A stretch of DNA of 64,000 nucleotides from Quillaja saponaria (Eukaryota > Streptophyta > Magnoliopsida > Fabales > Quillajaceae). Numbering within the stretch: the first letter of the stretch is position 1; each line of letters begins with the position of its first letter. A model generated the notes under the pieces. That model did not search any database. It was given only the letters and a program-made list of their open reading frames with translations, and was not told the origin of the DNA. Of this stretch, positions 22,651 to 33,888 are shown one piece after another. Made by a program: the position numbers and the translations under genes. The stretch covers positions 24,029,652 to 24,093,651 of the forward strand of contig CM055613.1 in assembly GCA_029379385.1 (NCBI GenBank), read 5' to 3'.

Positions 22651-22803
22651 AGAAAATAATTTACTTATAAGTACCAACATCGTGGAGAGAATGCTGCAAC
22701 ATAAGAATAATGCAAGAAAACACCATGTCTATTTACATTACAAGTTATACATGTAAAAGCTTGCAGTAAGCAAATTTGAACAGATAACTCACTTTGACCT
22801 CAT

Positions 22804-23084
22804 TTTGACAATGGTGCTTTTAAGCTGTGTTCTTGACTAACTCAGCTTCTGTATGTTCCTTATACTGGAAAATTCAGAGTGGTCACTTGACTATGGCTGT
22901 GAATAAGGAAAATTTTCCCATCTCAATGCGTGGCTTTCTTTCTCTTGGTTTTTCAGACTTACCTAGTTTTATTACTAGGCTTGAATATCACTCTGCTTAT
23001 CTGGCTTCAATTTTGGATAAGTTTGAGAATTTGGAATATGATGATTGGGTATTTTGCAACACTTTTGACGAGCTGGAAAGAGAG
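22804..23084 (+). pseudogene. Captured UGT74-type glycosyltransferase exon fragment
   Basis: UGT74 enzymes transfer glucose from UDP-glucose to small acids and alcohols in the cytosol. The frame reads FLTNSASVCSLYWKIQSGHL, then LGFSDLPSFITRLEY and YDDWVFCNTFDELEREV. This is the stretch from the middle of the N-terminal domain to the DWVFCNTFDELE motif. Homology stops at GAG followed by GTAACT, a plausible splice donor. The C-terminal domain with the PSPG donor-binding box is absent. A segment near 23350-23420 (WYYPLKSL, then TVSLYQCW) may be a damaged piece of the next exon. Its strand is opposite to the other captured genes, so it was acquired separately or inverted. Confidence 0.75.
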
Positions 23085-24480
23085 GTAACTGTTATAAACA
23101 CTATCAAGCATCTAAATTTAGCTAGTTAAGCAAGTTTTAGGAATAACTACTTGATCTTTTAGAAGCTAAGCTGCAAATTGGTAAATTTAGTTCTGAATTT
23201 TTTAGCTAAATGAAATAACATATTTGTGAAAAGATAAAAAGGCAACTAGATTGTAGGTTAGAGAGTGAATTCTAATTTCACCTTATTATGCTAGCTTGAC
23301 AAATGCAGCTTGTCAATTTTTTTATCTTCCATGTTCAATCCTGAAGGTGCTTGTTGGGTGGTATTATCCCTTAAAATCCCTCACCAAAGTCCAAAGAACT
23401 GTATCCCTTTATCAATGCTGGAAAAAAAATAAAAAAAAAGCTAAGAAAAAAGGAAAATATTTACCTGAACACAAACTAATCAAAATTTGATAACTAGTGC
23501 CTACAAAGAATTCTTTTGTTTTTTCCATGTAGGCTTATATGTCTTCAATTTTTAAGTGCATTGAAATATTAGTACAACTGAGAATCAACGAAATTGATGG
23601 CATGCAAAGGGTGACAAAAATCTGTAAGTAAGAATTAATGGAGGAATGACCACTAAAATCTTGAATTGAAGCTTTTGGGTGTTTGATAATTTGGGATATA
23701 AAACTTGAATTAGTTTTATATAATAATAAGATTGGGAAATCCTATCTACCAAACAAAAAAATTTTGAGAGAATATTTTGAAATGTAATTACTTTAGAGCA
23801 CACAATCTTGTATATGTGTGCTTTGATAGAGACAGTAAGCTAGTTGGGTCGGTTTAAAGGTCATCAACCCATAAACGGTGGTTGTATGGGTTGGGTACAA
23901 CTTTGTAGGTCAAATGATTATGATAGCAGAATATTCAATAATCAGTACATTCATATTAGCATAATATTTAATAGTGGAGGATAATCACATAATGGAACCT
24001 TCAAACTCACAATTAAATTGGTTTATTTTGAAGTTAATCAAGTAATAAACCGAATATAGTTAAGATTCAGAAACAACATGAACATTTGTAGTAAATAAAG
24101 ATAGAGTACTCGATAACACAAACCACAAACTTGGGCTCTGTGATTCAAAGCAACAATTGATGGGCCAGGAGGAGAGGGGCAAAAATAAGAGAGTTTAAGA
24201 CTTCACCTGTTGAAGCACAGATTAGAAGAATGGGTGAGATGAGAGGGAGGCTTCTGTTTTGACAAGTGCCGACGACCACCGACAAGCAAAGCAACGGTGG
24301 GAGAGAGAGAGAGCACTAAGGAAAGAGCAACGAAGAGAGAACATTAGAGAGATGAGAGCAGAATCTGAAATTTTGAGTGTTTGAAGAGAAAGAAGAAGAC
24401 TTGGGGATTTACTGATGACATGAGTAGGGAATGCTAAAAGTGTTATTTTAGAAAAAAAAATAAAAATTACCTTCGTCCAC
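23085..24480. other. Pack-CACTA right interior
   Basis: No protein recognised beyond the possible UGT second-exon remnant. The part at 24130-24400 is richer in G and A (GAGAGAGAGAGAG at 24301-24313), as in the transcribed-side ends of some CACTA elements. Confidence 0.45.
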
Positions 24481-24707
24481 ATTAATGGACGTTGATAATA
24501 ACAACAACAGGTGATGATACTTTCACAAAAAAGGGCACAAATTCCTTGATTATCAGCATTTGTTTGTAATTATCAATGTACGTTATTTTTTGTTTTTCTA
24601 AAAGCGTCCGTTTAATAACGGGACCAGATAAGTAAATAAAAGAACGCTGCTGTCTATTATCAACGTTCATCGTGTTACGGACATGGATACTATTTTGTCT
24701 TGCAGTG
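24481..24707. repeat. C2 right subterminal repeats and terminal inverted repeat
   Basis: Contains CGTCCACATTAATGGACG near 24474-24491, ATTATCAACGTTCATCG near 24656 and the terminal TTTTGTCTTGCAGTG. These mirror the left-end motif family. Confidence 0.7.
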
Positions 24708-24710
24708 TAA

Positions 24711-25154
24711 GTTTTGTATTTACGGTACAGATGGGAAAAAACAGACATAATTTATTTTTTCGAGTTTGATCTACTGTCTGACGCAAATAGAGAAAATAAT
24801 TTAATTATTTTATTTAAAATTTTAATTTTATTCCTATGAACAGCTGTATAAAAGTATATTTTAAATTTAAATTATAAATTTTATATAAATAAAAAAATAT
24901 TATACAAAAATCATCATAATCATGATAATAATCAAATATACATAAATCTAATAATTATGATAATCTCCTACTTCTAAGTCGTTGTCATCTTAAGCTTGTT
25001 CATAATTCAAACTAAGGTGCGAAAGATTGGATGTAAGTGGTGCAACCTTAAAAAAATCAAAATAAATAAGTTATAAGTTATACTTAACTTAATATGCATT
25101 TATATAAGTTAAAACTCTAACTTGGACATTAAATAAAGCTTTCACAATTTTTTT
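24711..25154. other. Outer CACTA interior
   Basis: A+T-rich sequence between the inner CACTA and the minisatellite. A GTCTGACGCAAATAG segment near 24776 resembles the outer element's subterminal words. No gene seen. Confidence 0.5.
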
Positions 25155-26000
25155 CTTGAAACTAAAAATTTGGCCTAATATCTGAACTGTTAATCCAAAT
25201 GGTTTTCTGTTTCTTTCTATAGCTCTTATTTGTCCCATGATCGTGCCAGTACTCCCATAATCCAAAACAAATTTATTTTTGACTATTTTGTCCTTGAAAC
25301 CCAAACTTACCAAGTTTTTATCTTGAAACTAAAAGTTTGGCCTAATATCCTAACCATTGATCTAAATGGTTTTTCGTTTCTTCCTAAAGGTGTTATTTGT
25401 CCACATAGTGATTCTAGGTACTCTCGAAATTAGAACCAGACTTGTATTTGACCATTTTGCCCCCTTCCCCCGAACCTAAACTTACCAAGATTTTGCCTTG
25501 AAACTAAATGTTTTGCCTAATATCCTAATCCCTGATCCAAATTTCATTTCTTCTTACAGGTATTATTTGTCTCCATGGTCGTGCTGGCACTCCTAGAATC
25601 CGAAACAGACTTATATTTGACTGTTTTACCCCATAAGCCCAAACTTGCTAAGTTTTTGCCTTGAAACTAAACGTTTGGCCTTATATCCTAACCATTGAGG
25701 TTTTCCAGTTCTTTCTACAACTCTCATTTGTCCCTATGGTCATGCCGGTATTCCCAGAATCCAAAATATACTTGTATTTGACCATTTTGCCACTGAACCC
25801 AAACTTGTTAAGTTTTTTCCTTGAAATTAAAAGTTTGACAAAATATCATAACTGTTAATCAAAATAATTTTGCATTTTCTTTCTACAGGTCTTATTCATT
25901 ATATTGGTCCATGCCAGTACTCCTGAAATCTTAGATGAAATTGTTTTTGACAGTTATGCCTTATGAACCCATATTTTCAACGTTTTTACAAGGTTTTTGC
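25155..26000. repeat. Minisatellite, five ~160-175-bp units
   Basis: Five head-to-tail units, each starting CTTGAAACTAAA, at 25155, 25322, 25497, 25660 and 25820. Each contains TTTGGCCTAATATCC, then TTATTTGTCC, then a block like GTGCTGGCACTCCTAGAATC, then GACTATTTTGCC. The units differ by tens of changes. It lies inside the outer CACTA. Confidence 0.9.
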
Positions 26001-26266
26001 ATTTAAACTATAATAAACAAAAACTTTTGCATTATCAAAATAAAATTAAAAGAGTTCATACTTATGATGGTTGAGATGGCAGTGTCAAAGGTGGTGGGAT
26101 ATATCTCACCTCTTTCCAGCTCTCTTCTAACTAACTCATGTATAAACACCATATGCTCTAGAGTGAATCCAAATAAGATGGAGACATGGAAAAAGCTGTC
26201 GTGGAGCTATAAGCAGCGTTAGAAAAAGCTATGAACTCTGCAATTTTGCCCAGTACTTACTAGGAG

Positions 26267-27961
26267 TGTTGGGAAATATTGGTCATGCATCACATGTAAA
26301 CACAGCGAATTAAAAATTTTTCCTAACCAAAAACCTATGTAATCAATTAAAGATATATATATATATATATATATTATGAAAGAAAAAGATTAAAACTAAC
26401 CTCTTGAAGCTATCGTTATGTAACTAGTTTGATTGTTTAGTAGGGAGGCTACGAGTTCCTTCACAAATCATCAAAACGATTCTCCCAATCAAACTCAAAG
26501 TATGACTAATGATTAGTAAGCTATTCAAATGAATAAGTCTTTAATGAAATAGTTCACAGCACTTGATGGTTAAGAACCTTTACCTTTTTCGAAAAAGATT
26601 CCAATAAATCGATTCACCATTAAGATACATGCTAGCTTCCACTTGATTGAATCGATAATGGAGGATTGTTCTTGAAGAAAAACTTCTTTGCTTTAATAAA
26701 GAGGGTCGTGGCTAAGGAAGGAGATTTTCAAAAACTTTTCTTACTCATAATCTCTCACAAGGCCGAATGTCACTTGTACCAATATTGTATCCAAAATTTC
26801 CTTTAGCAACTACATATATAGAGTGACTAGGGCTTAAGGACTTATAATCCTTCCTTGTTTAGGATTTCATTAAATCTAAATCACTTTTAAAGTATGAAAC
26901 CTATTCGGTTCTCCCGTACTTTAGAAATAAATGTAATTCGATACTTCCTAGAAGTATGGTTAAATTAAAACACTTAATTTAACTTTAGTTTTGGTAAACT
27001 AACCAACTTACATTCATAGATTAAGATTGACATCTAGCAATATATCATGACCACCCAAGTAGAAGCAAAGTTAAGATCATTTATCAAACCTTTTAGTGCT
27101 TGGTTATCTTGTAATTCAATCATTTCATCAAACATATCCTGAGATAGACATAAGGCATGGATTCTAGTGTTAACCCTATTTTTGTCCAAATCCATTTGTA
27201 CTGGAAACTAAGTTTACGTTTTATTCCTCAAAGAGATTTAACAAAAAACTTTTTTTAATCTCTTTCACTTTGCAAAGATTCCTTGGAACAAGACAAATTT
27301 GTCCCAAGAGGACATGAGATATTCGTCATTTTTACAAAGGCTGATGAATTCTTTGTTTATCATTCATCTACCTTCATATGCTGCACTACATGTCAAATGA
27401 TCACCCATGCATTATCCTTATTACAATATAAGGAAAATGATATCAAAATATATAGATTCACATATAAGGTAATAAAATGATCTCAAGTCAAATGATCGCT
27501 TACACCACTAATACTTTGAGAACTTCTATTGACACGTGAGTAAAGACTCCATATGATTTCTTGTGTTTTGTTAATTTAGTATCTTTTTCAACTAATAAGC
27601 ACCCATATGTTTGTCTCAATATCTCCATGCTTGTGGTTTATGAGATCACTACTCCCTCTTTCTAAGAGAATAACACAATATATGTTAGTCTTGAAGAATC
27701 ATCAATATCCCTATTCTTGATGATTTATTGACCAGGACTACTTTTAGAATAATACTTTATCTATGTCATATCTCACAATTATGATCGACATCATAATTAT
27801 GCATACACTAATATTATTCTAGGACTTCATATAATGTTGTAATAAATCTCATTTAAACAATATAATAAAGAATGTCTAATTAATATTATTACATACATTA
27901 AATACAAATAAAGTGTCATTATAACCAACCATTGATTGACTCTTGAACACCAATACTTACA
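26267..27961 (-). repeat. Copia 3' LTR
   Basis: Starts TGTTGGGAAATATTGG and ends CAATACTTACA, 1695 bases. AGGAG precedes it as a possible target duplication half. It contains a TA-repeat tract at about 26351-26375. It matches 32446-33888 over most of its length. Confidence 0.85.
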
Positions 27962-27985
27962 ATCTCCTACTTGGCCTAGAGTCAA
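27962..27985 (-). other. Copia polypurine tract
   Basis: ATCTCCTACTTGGCCTAGAG abuts the LTR. On the minus strand it gives AAGTAGGAGAT just before TGTAAG, the usual copia arrangement. Confidence 0.75.
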
Positions 27986-28460
27986 TCACTATGATATCTG
28001 AGTCCAACCATATCAAAGTGACAATTATGCTTCCACTATGGCAAGAACTCCATAAGCGGAATTGCCACATTCTCATCAGTAGGAATATGCTCTATTTTTA
28101 TATCACTTATCACTTCTATCAATGATTTCCCTAATTAAGTGATACAGCATTACTACATGTTTGGATTTCCAGTGAGAAATTGGTTCTTTTGCTTGTGCAA
28201 CAGTCCCATTGTTATCATACCATTGTTATCATAATATAACAATATTGGATTAACAATGTCAGGAACCACCACAAGTTCAGTTATGAACCTTTTTATCCAA
28301 ATTGCTTCCTTAGTTGTTTCGGAGGCAACTATATACCCAACTTCGGTTGTAAAATCTATCGTTGATTCTTGCTTGGAACTCTTCTAACTAATGGATCCTC
28401 CATTAAGAGTAAATAAGAATCTAGACTGCGATTTACAATCATCCCTATTGGTTTGAAAGA

Positions 28461-29420
28461 TCACCATGTGTTCTTCAAGTAGAAAAGCCTGTATCTTCTT
28501 GTAACACATAAAGGATACAATACATCAGGTTGAGTAGATAACATGACATACATCATTGAACCAAATGTGGAAGCATATGGTATTTTATTCATGTGTTCTC
28601 TTTCCAATTTTGTATGAGGAGACATACTTTTAGAAAGATGCACACCATGTGACATAGGTAAGGACCCTTTCTTAACCCATCCATGTAAAACCTTTGACAT
28701 CTTGTCAATGTATGTGGGTCGTGATAATCCAAGCAACCTTTTAGATCTATCTCTATAGATCCTTATACCCAGAACATAGGTTGCTTCACCCATATCATTC
28801 ATGGAGAAATTTTCGAATAACCAAAGTTACATGGAATTGTAACATAGGTACATTGTTACCTATTAGAAGTATGTCATCTACATACAGTACCAAGAATGTT
28901 ACTAGGGCTCCCACTAACCTTCTTGTATACACATGTTCATCTTCATTTTTAATGAAATCATAAGCCGTTATGGTTTCATCAAAATGAATATTTCAACTTC
29001 TTGAAGCTTGCTTAAGTCCATAAATGGACTTTTGTAGCTTGCACACTTTATCATGACGGGACTTTGGATTCAAGACCCTTAGGTTGTGTCATATACACAT
29101 CTTTCCTTAAATAACCATTAAGGAAAGCAGTTTTGACATCCATTTTCCATATCCCATAATTGTGATATGTAGCTATTACAAGGTAAATCTGAATTGACTT
29201 GATCATGGCAACTGGTGAAAATGTTTCATCAAAACCATTTCCTTGTTTTTTCCTGTAACCTATTGCACTAACCTTGCTTTGAAGGTTTGTACATTTCCAT
29301 CCATATCATTCTTTTTCTTAAAGACCTATTTACACACAATAGGATTAATGCTTTTAGGTGGATCAACCTAAAGTCCATACTTTGTTGTCGAACATGGGGT
29401 CCATTTTAGATTTTATGGCA
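28461..29420 (-). pseudogene. Copia reverse transcriptase
   Basis: The polymerase that copies element RNA. The catalytic box LYVDDILLIGN is readable near 28840-28890. Downstream is a 113-codon open stretch, MNDMGEATYVLGIRIYRDRS, LPMSHGVHLSKSMSPHTK and IPYASTFGSMMYVMLSTQPD, the standard copia connection region. Upstream parts of the RT (29000-29420) are present but broken. RNase H appears cut short at about 28461. Confidence 0.85.
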
Positions 29421-29695
29421 TCTTGCCATTTCAAGTAATCAATATCTTTGATTGCTTCCTCATAACTAGTAGACTCATCATCCTTTATAAGTAGAATGTT
29501 TTTCTGATCAGTTATAAAAAATCTATACCTTATTGGAGGTCGACTTATCCTACTAGTCCTTCAAAGCTATTATGTGTGTCGACCCTTTTCTTATACCTTC
29601 AACTTTTGTAGTACAAGTTCGGATTTGATTTAGTGATCGGTCTCATTTTGAGTTCTTGAATTTCTTCAAGTTCTACTTTACTCCAACTACTCCTA

Positions 29696-30513
29696 TCAAA
29701 AATAAACTTTTTTTAAGAAAGATAGTGTTTCTCGAAACAAACACCTTTTGTTCCAGCGGGTGATAAAAAGTAGTATCCTCTTGTTTTGTTTAGGATAACT
29801 CACAAACAAGCACTTATCACTCTTGGCTTCAAGTTTATCAGTCAAAACTCTTTTGACATAAGCATGACAATCCCAAATTCTCAAGTGTGAGATATTTGGT
29901 TTTCTGTTTTCCATATCTCATATGGAGTTCTTTCAATAGATTTTGATAGAACCCTATTTAGAAAGTAAGTTGTAGTAATCAAAGCATATCCTCAAAAAGA
30001 AATTGGTAGGTCAACGTAACTCATCATGGAACGCATCATGTCTAATAAAGTGTGATTCCTTTTTTCGGATACACTATTGAATTATGGTGTACCAGGAAGA
30101 GTCTATTGAGATAGAATCTTATTGTCCTTTAAATAGTCTAAGAACTCCTGGCTAAGGTATTCTCCACCTCGATTAGATCTAAGTGTCTTAATACTTTTAC
30201 CAGTTTATTTCTCTACTTCATTTCTTAATTATTTGAACTTTACAAAAGATTCAGACATTTATTTCATAAAATACACATACCTATACCTTGACTTGTCGTC
30301 AATAAAGGTTATGAACTAGAAATATCCACCTCTAGCATGTATAGACATTGGACCATGAACATCGAAGTGTATGAGTTTTGGTAACTTAGTAGAATGTGAC
30401 CCTTTACCTATAAAAGGTTTATTGGTCACCTTTCCGAATAAACATGACTCACATGTTCCATATGATTCATAATCAAATAGATCTAAATATCCACCTTGGT
30501 GTAATATAGTCAT
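29696..30513 (-). pseudogene. Copia pre-integrase and integrase
   Basis: Pre-integrase at 30316-30513: HQGGYLDLFDYESYGTCESC, then LFGKVTNKPF, IHFDVHGPMS and ARGGYF. The integrase core follows (DDKSRY, RSNRGGEY), then HLRIWDCHAYVKRVLTDKL at about 29830-29890. The core contains several stops. Confidence 0.85.
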
Positions 30514-31201
30514 TCTAGTCTTATTTATGTGTGCTTTCCAATTCCTTTTCCAGTGGCCTTCTTTGCCACAATGGAAACATGTGACTTTGGCCTTGCCCTT
30601 CGTGATGTCGCTAGTGGCCTTAGTCTATCTATTAGACTTTTTCTTCTTTCCTTTTGACTTGGGTTTAGAAGAACCACTTATCAGCATCATTTGAGTTTTA
30701 TCTTTCTTAGTATTGTACTCCATAGTTTTTAACATGTTAAGTAACTCGGGTAGAGTTATTTTCAACTTATTCATGTTATAGTTCACAACAAACTGTGAAA
30801 ACAACTCAGGCAAAGACTATAAGACCAAATCCACTGAAAGTTCATGGTACATGGAAAATCCCAAAAGGTTCGAGGTACCCAATCATCTTTAGTACATGAA
30901 CATTTATTAAAGAATTTTTGCCATCTTATAGCAAAACAATTCCTTGGATACCTCAAGCTTTTTGGCTTTGCCTTACTTATCATACTTGCAAGTGCATGGT
31001 AATTATGTGGGCATCCATGTTCTCATGCTGCCTTTGAAGCTCTGGTGATATAGAACTCAGCATTATATATACTGATTGTTCATTGTCATCCAGGTGCTTC
31101 TGATGAATATCAAAATTAAATTCCTCATAATCAGGCACATCTTCAACTAGAGCATGAAGGATGTCTCCCTCTAGGACATAGGAAATCTTTTCTTGTCTCA
31201 A
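30514..31201 (-). pseudogene. Copia gag
   Basis: Gag segments include MRQEKISYVLEGDILHALVE, SQFVVNYNMNKLKITLPEL and a lysine-rich tail. A zinc knuckle CFHCGKEGHWKRNW is readable near 30550, where the final cysteine is replaced by W. It leads within a few codons into the pre-integrase sequence, so the protease domain that should lie between is deleted. Two frameshifts occur in the middle. Confidence 0.8.
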
Positions 31202-32445
31202 AACAATTTTGAGATTAGAGTACTAGTCCAAGTAGTTGAAGCCAAACAACTTTTTAGATTCTATTATTGATCTAAGTGACAAATTGTTTATCATTCTAAC
31301 AACCTAGATATAAAGATAGAGTGTGCTTTTTAATATTTATTTAATGCACATACCAAATTAAAACGTTTTTATCTAATTTGATTACTTTAACTATTTTATC
31401 AAATCTAATGACATTCTTGATTAGATTTGTAATATCATATCATGATATTCATAGTTTGGTTATGATATTATTTAATCTTGTTTTGATTTTTGAGGGGCCT
31501 CGACAAACCAAAACAATCTTAAATAACTGAATCACTATCTTTTACTTCTCATGTAAATTCTTAAGTCCTTAGGTTGACATTGTCTTGTCATTTAATCAAT
31601 TTTAATTGATACCTAAGGATAGCCTTAAAAACATTATAGCCTCGATGGGTCAACAACTAATATTTTTAATTAACTCCTAACCATTATTCTAATATATCAC
31701 ATATATTCTATAGCATAACTGAATTCAATGTATGACAACCTTGATGGGACCAAACAAATATAAGTAAATAAAACTTCCATTATGCCGTAATAATAGGAGG
31801 CAACACATTCTTAACATAAGACTTAATAATTTATAGGAAACTTTAATTTTGGGTATGTTTGAATCCTAAGGTTTCACAATGACATACATACATACATACA
31901 TTCACATGTCAATTATAAAATATTTGTATGCAAGCCATAAAAATAAAATGAGAGGATGATTATGGACCATATGGTTTCCTCGGCACTTAGGAAAACCATA
32001 TCCTAAGACTTGATGCAATCCCACCACATCCTTGTCTTGATGTCTTCATTTCCACATGCTCGATTTACACTAACTAAATCATAAATTTTAACCTATGCAA
32101 CTATTACATAATTTGTAAGAATCTCGAGTTACATTCAATGGAATTAGACGAGAAGAGAATTTACATAGAGAATAGGAAATAAGGTAGGGTACACATGCCC
32201 TATTTTTTCAAAAATACCAAAACAAAGCATACATTCAAATGCGATGTGGTCCATAATCACCCAATTCTAATTATACCATATGTCATCCGTTTATAATGCG
32301 AAACTTGGAATATTTTAATTGTTGATTTACTTATGGATCAACATATTATTTTAATTAAATTTCACTAACAACTTAGGAAATGTAATTTAACCAATTCATT
32401 TAAAATTTATTTTGTTTTACAAATTTTCCCAAAATACCTTTATAT
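31202..32445 (-). other. Copia 5' untranslated leader
   Basis: Non-coding sequence between the 5' LTR and gag. It includes CATACATACATACATTCAC near 31886 and dispersed short repeats. No gene seen. Confidence 0.6.
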
Positions 32446-33888
32446 TGAGTCACGCGTCACATGTATATGCAACGGAGTTAAAATTTTCCCTAACCAAGAA
32501 CCTAGGTATTCAGTTAAATATATATATATTACGAAAACAAAATATTAAAACTAACCTTTTGAAGCTTTCCTTACGCAACTAGTTTGATTGTTTAGCAGGG
32601 ATGCTTGGAGTTCTTCCAAAAAAATTCTCAAAAAAATTCTCTTAATTAAACACAAAGTATGACCAATGAGTAATAAGCTATTAATATATATAAGCCTCTA
32701 ATGAAATAGTTCACACAATTGATGGTTAAAAATCTTTGTCGAAGCAATCAATTCACCCCCAGGATATGTGATAACTTCCACTTGGTTAAATCATTAATAG
32801 AGGATTGTTCTTGAAGCAAAAGCTTCTTTGCTTCAACAAAGGGGGTCACGGCTAAAGGAGGAGATTTTCAAGAACACTTCTTGCTCACAATCTTTCACAA
32901 CGCCAAATGTCACTTGTAACCACACGTTGGCCAAAATTTTCATTAGCTACTACATATATAGAGGCAGCTAGGGCTTAAGGACTTATAGTCCTTCCTTGTT
33001 TAGGATTTCATTAAATCTAAAGCCTAAGGCCTAAGGCCCAAAACTCCTTTAGTAATCCATAATCCTATTATGATTACTAATGGGATTTTAGACTCCTAGT
33101 GGCTTAAATCTAATTTGGATTCCAAATTCAATTAGGATTCCAACTAGACTTTTTCTTGACTTTCAAGAAAACAAGTCTTACCATATATGTAAGGTTACAA
33201 TTACTTTTTTACCTTTACGTGCTTGAAAGTTAACTATTAATTCCAAAACTCCATTAATTCTTTTAAGTTCTTAACTTAAGTCAATTAAAGTGTGTAACCC
33301 ATTAGGTTCTCCCATACGTTGGCAATAAATGTAATTCGATATTTCCTAAGAAGTACGGTTAAATTAAAACACTCTTACTTTAACTTTGGCTTAGCTAAAC
33401 TAACCAACTTACATTCATAGGTCAAATTGACATCTAGTAATGTATTGTGACCACCAAAATACAAGAGAAGTTAAAATTATTGATCAAACCTTTCAGTGCT
33501 TGGTTATCGTGTAATTCATTCATTTCGTCAAACATATCTAGAGATAGATGTAGGGCATAGATTCTAGTGTTAACTTTATTTTTGTCAAAATCCATTTGTA
33601 CTTGAAACCAAGTTTATGTTTTGTTTCTCAAAGAGATTCAAGAAAAATCTTTTCTTAATCTCTTTCATTTTGCAAGATTCTTGGAACAAGACATACTTAT
33701 CTTAAAAGGCTTTTTACTGAAGATGAATGAATTTTTTGTCTATCATTCATCTACCTTTAAATACTTCACTATATGTCAAATAATCACTCATGTATTATCC
33801 TTATTACAGGATAAAGAGAATGACATCAAAACATATAGATTCACATGTAAGGTATTAAGAAGATCTTAAGTCAAATGATCACTTATAT
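32446..33888 (-). repeat. Copia 5' LTR, truncated
   Basis: Aligns with 26267-27480 (for example AACTAGTTTGATTGTTTAG and GGAGATTTTCAAGAAC). Similarity is lost after about 33888, so about 450 bases of the outer LTR end are missing or replaced. Confidence 0.8.

Larger units (their letters stand above)
19363..24707. mobile_element. Inner CACTA element carrying host gene fragments (Pack-CACTA, C2)
   Basis: The ends are CACAACAAGAAAAACC (19363) and, reversed at 24707, CACTGCAAGACAAAAT. The flanking triplets are TAG and TAA. Both ends carry subterminal copies of TATCAGCGTCCAC and its inverse. Between them are fragments of a CIPK kinase, a CHY-type RING E3 ligase and a UGT74-type glycosyltransferase, plus an unrecognised frame. 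No transposase was recognised. The introns of the captured genes are kept, so capture was from genomic DNA. Movement would need transposase from a relative. Confidence 0.75.
26267..33888 (-). mobile_element. Ty1/copia element, decayed
   Basis: A minus-strand copia retrotransposon inside the outer CACTA. The 3' LTR is 26267-27961. A polypurine tract and then RT, integrase and gag remains follow in copia order (integrase before RT). A truncated 5' LTR is at about 32446-33888. No primer site was recognised at the 5' LTR edge. The protease domain is missing. Confidence 0.88.

Noticed and set aside
24301..24313. GAGAGAGAGAGAG as a GAGA-type promoter element
   Set aside because: It is a short low-complexity run inside a transposon end; no gene start nearby.
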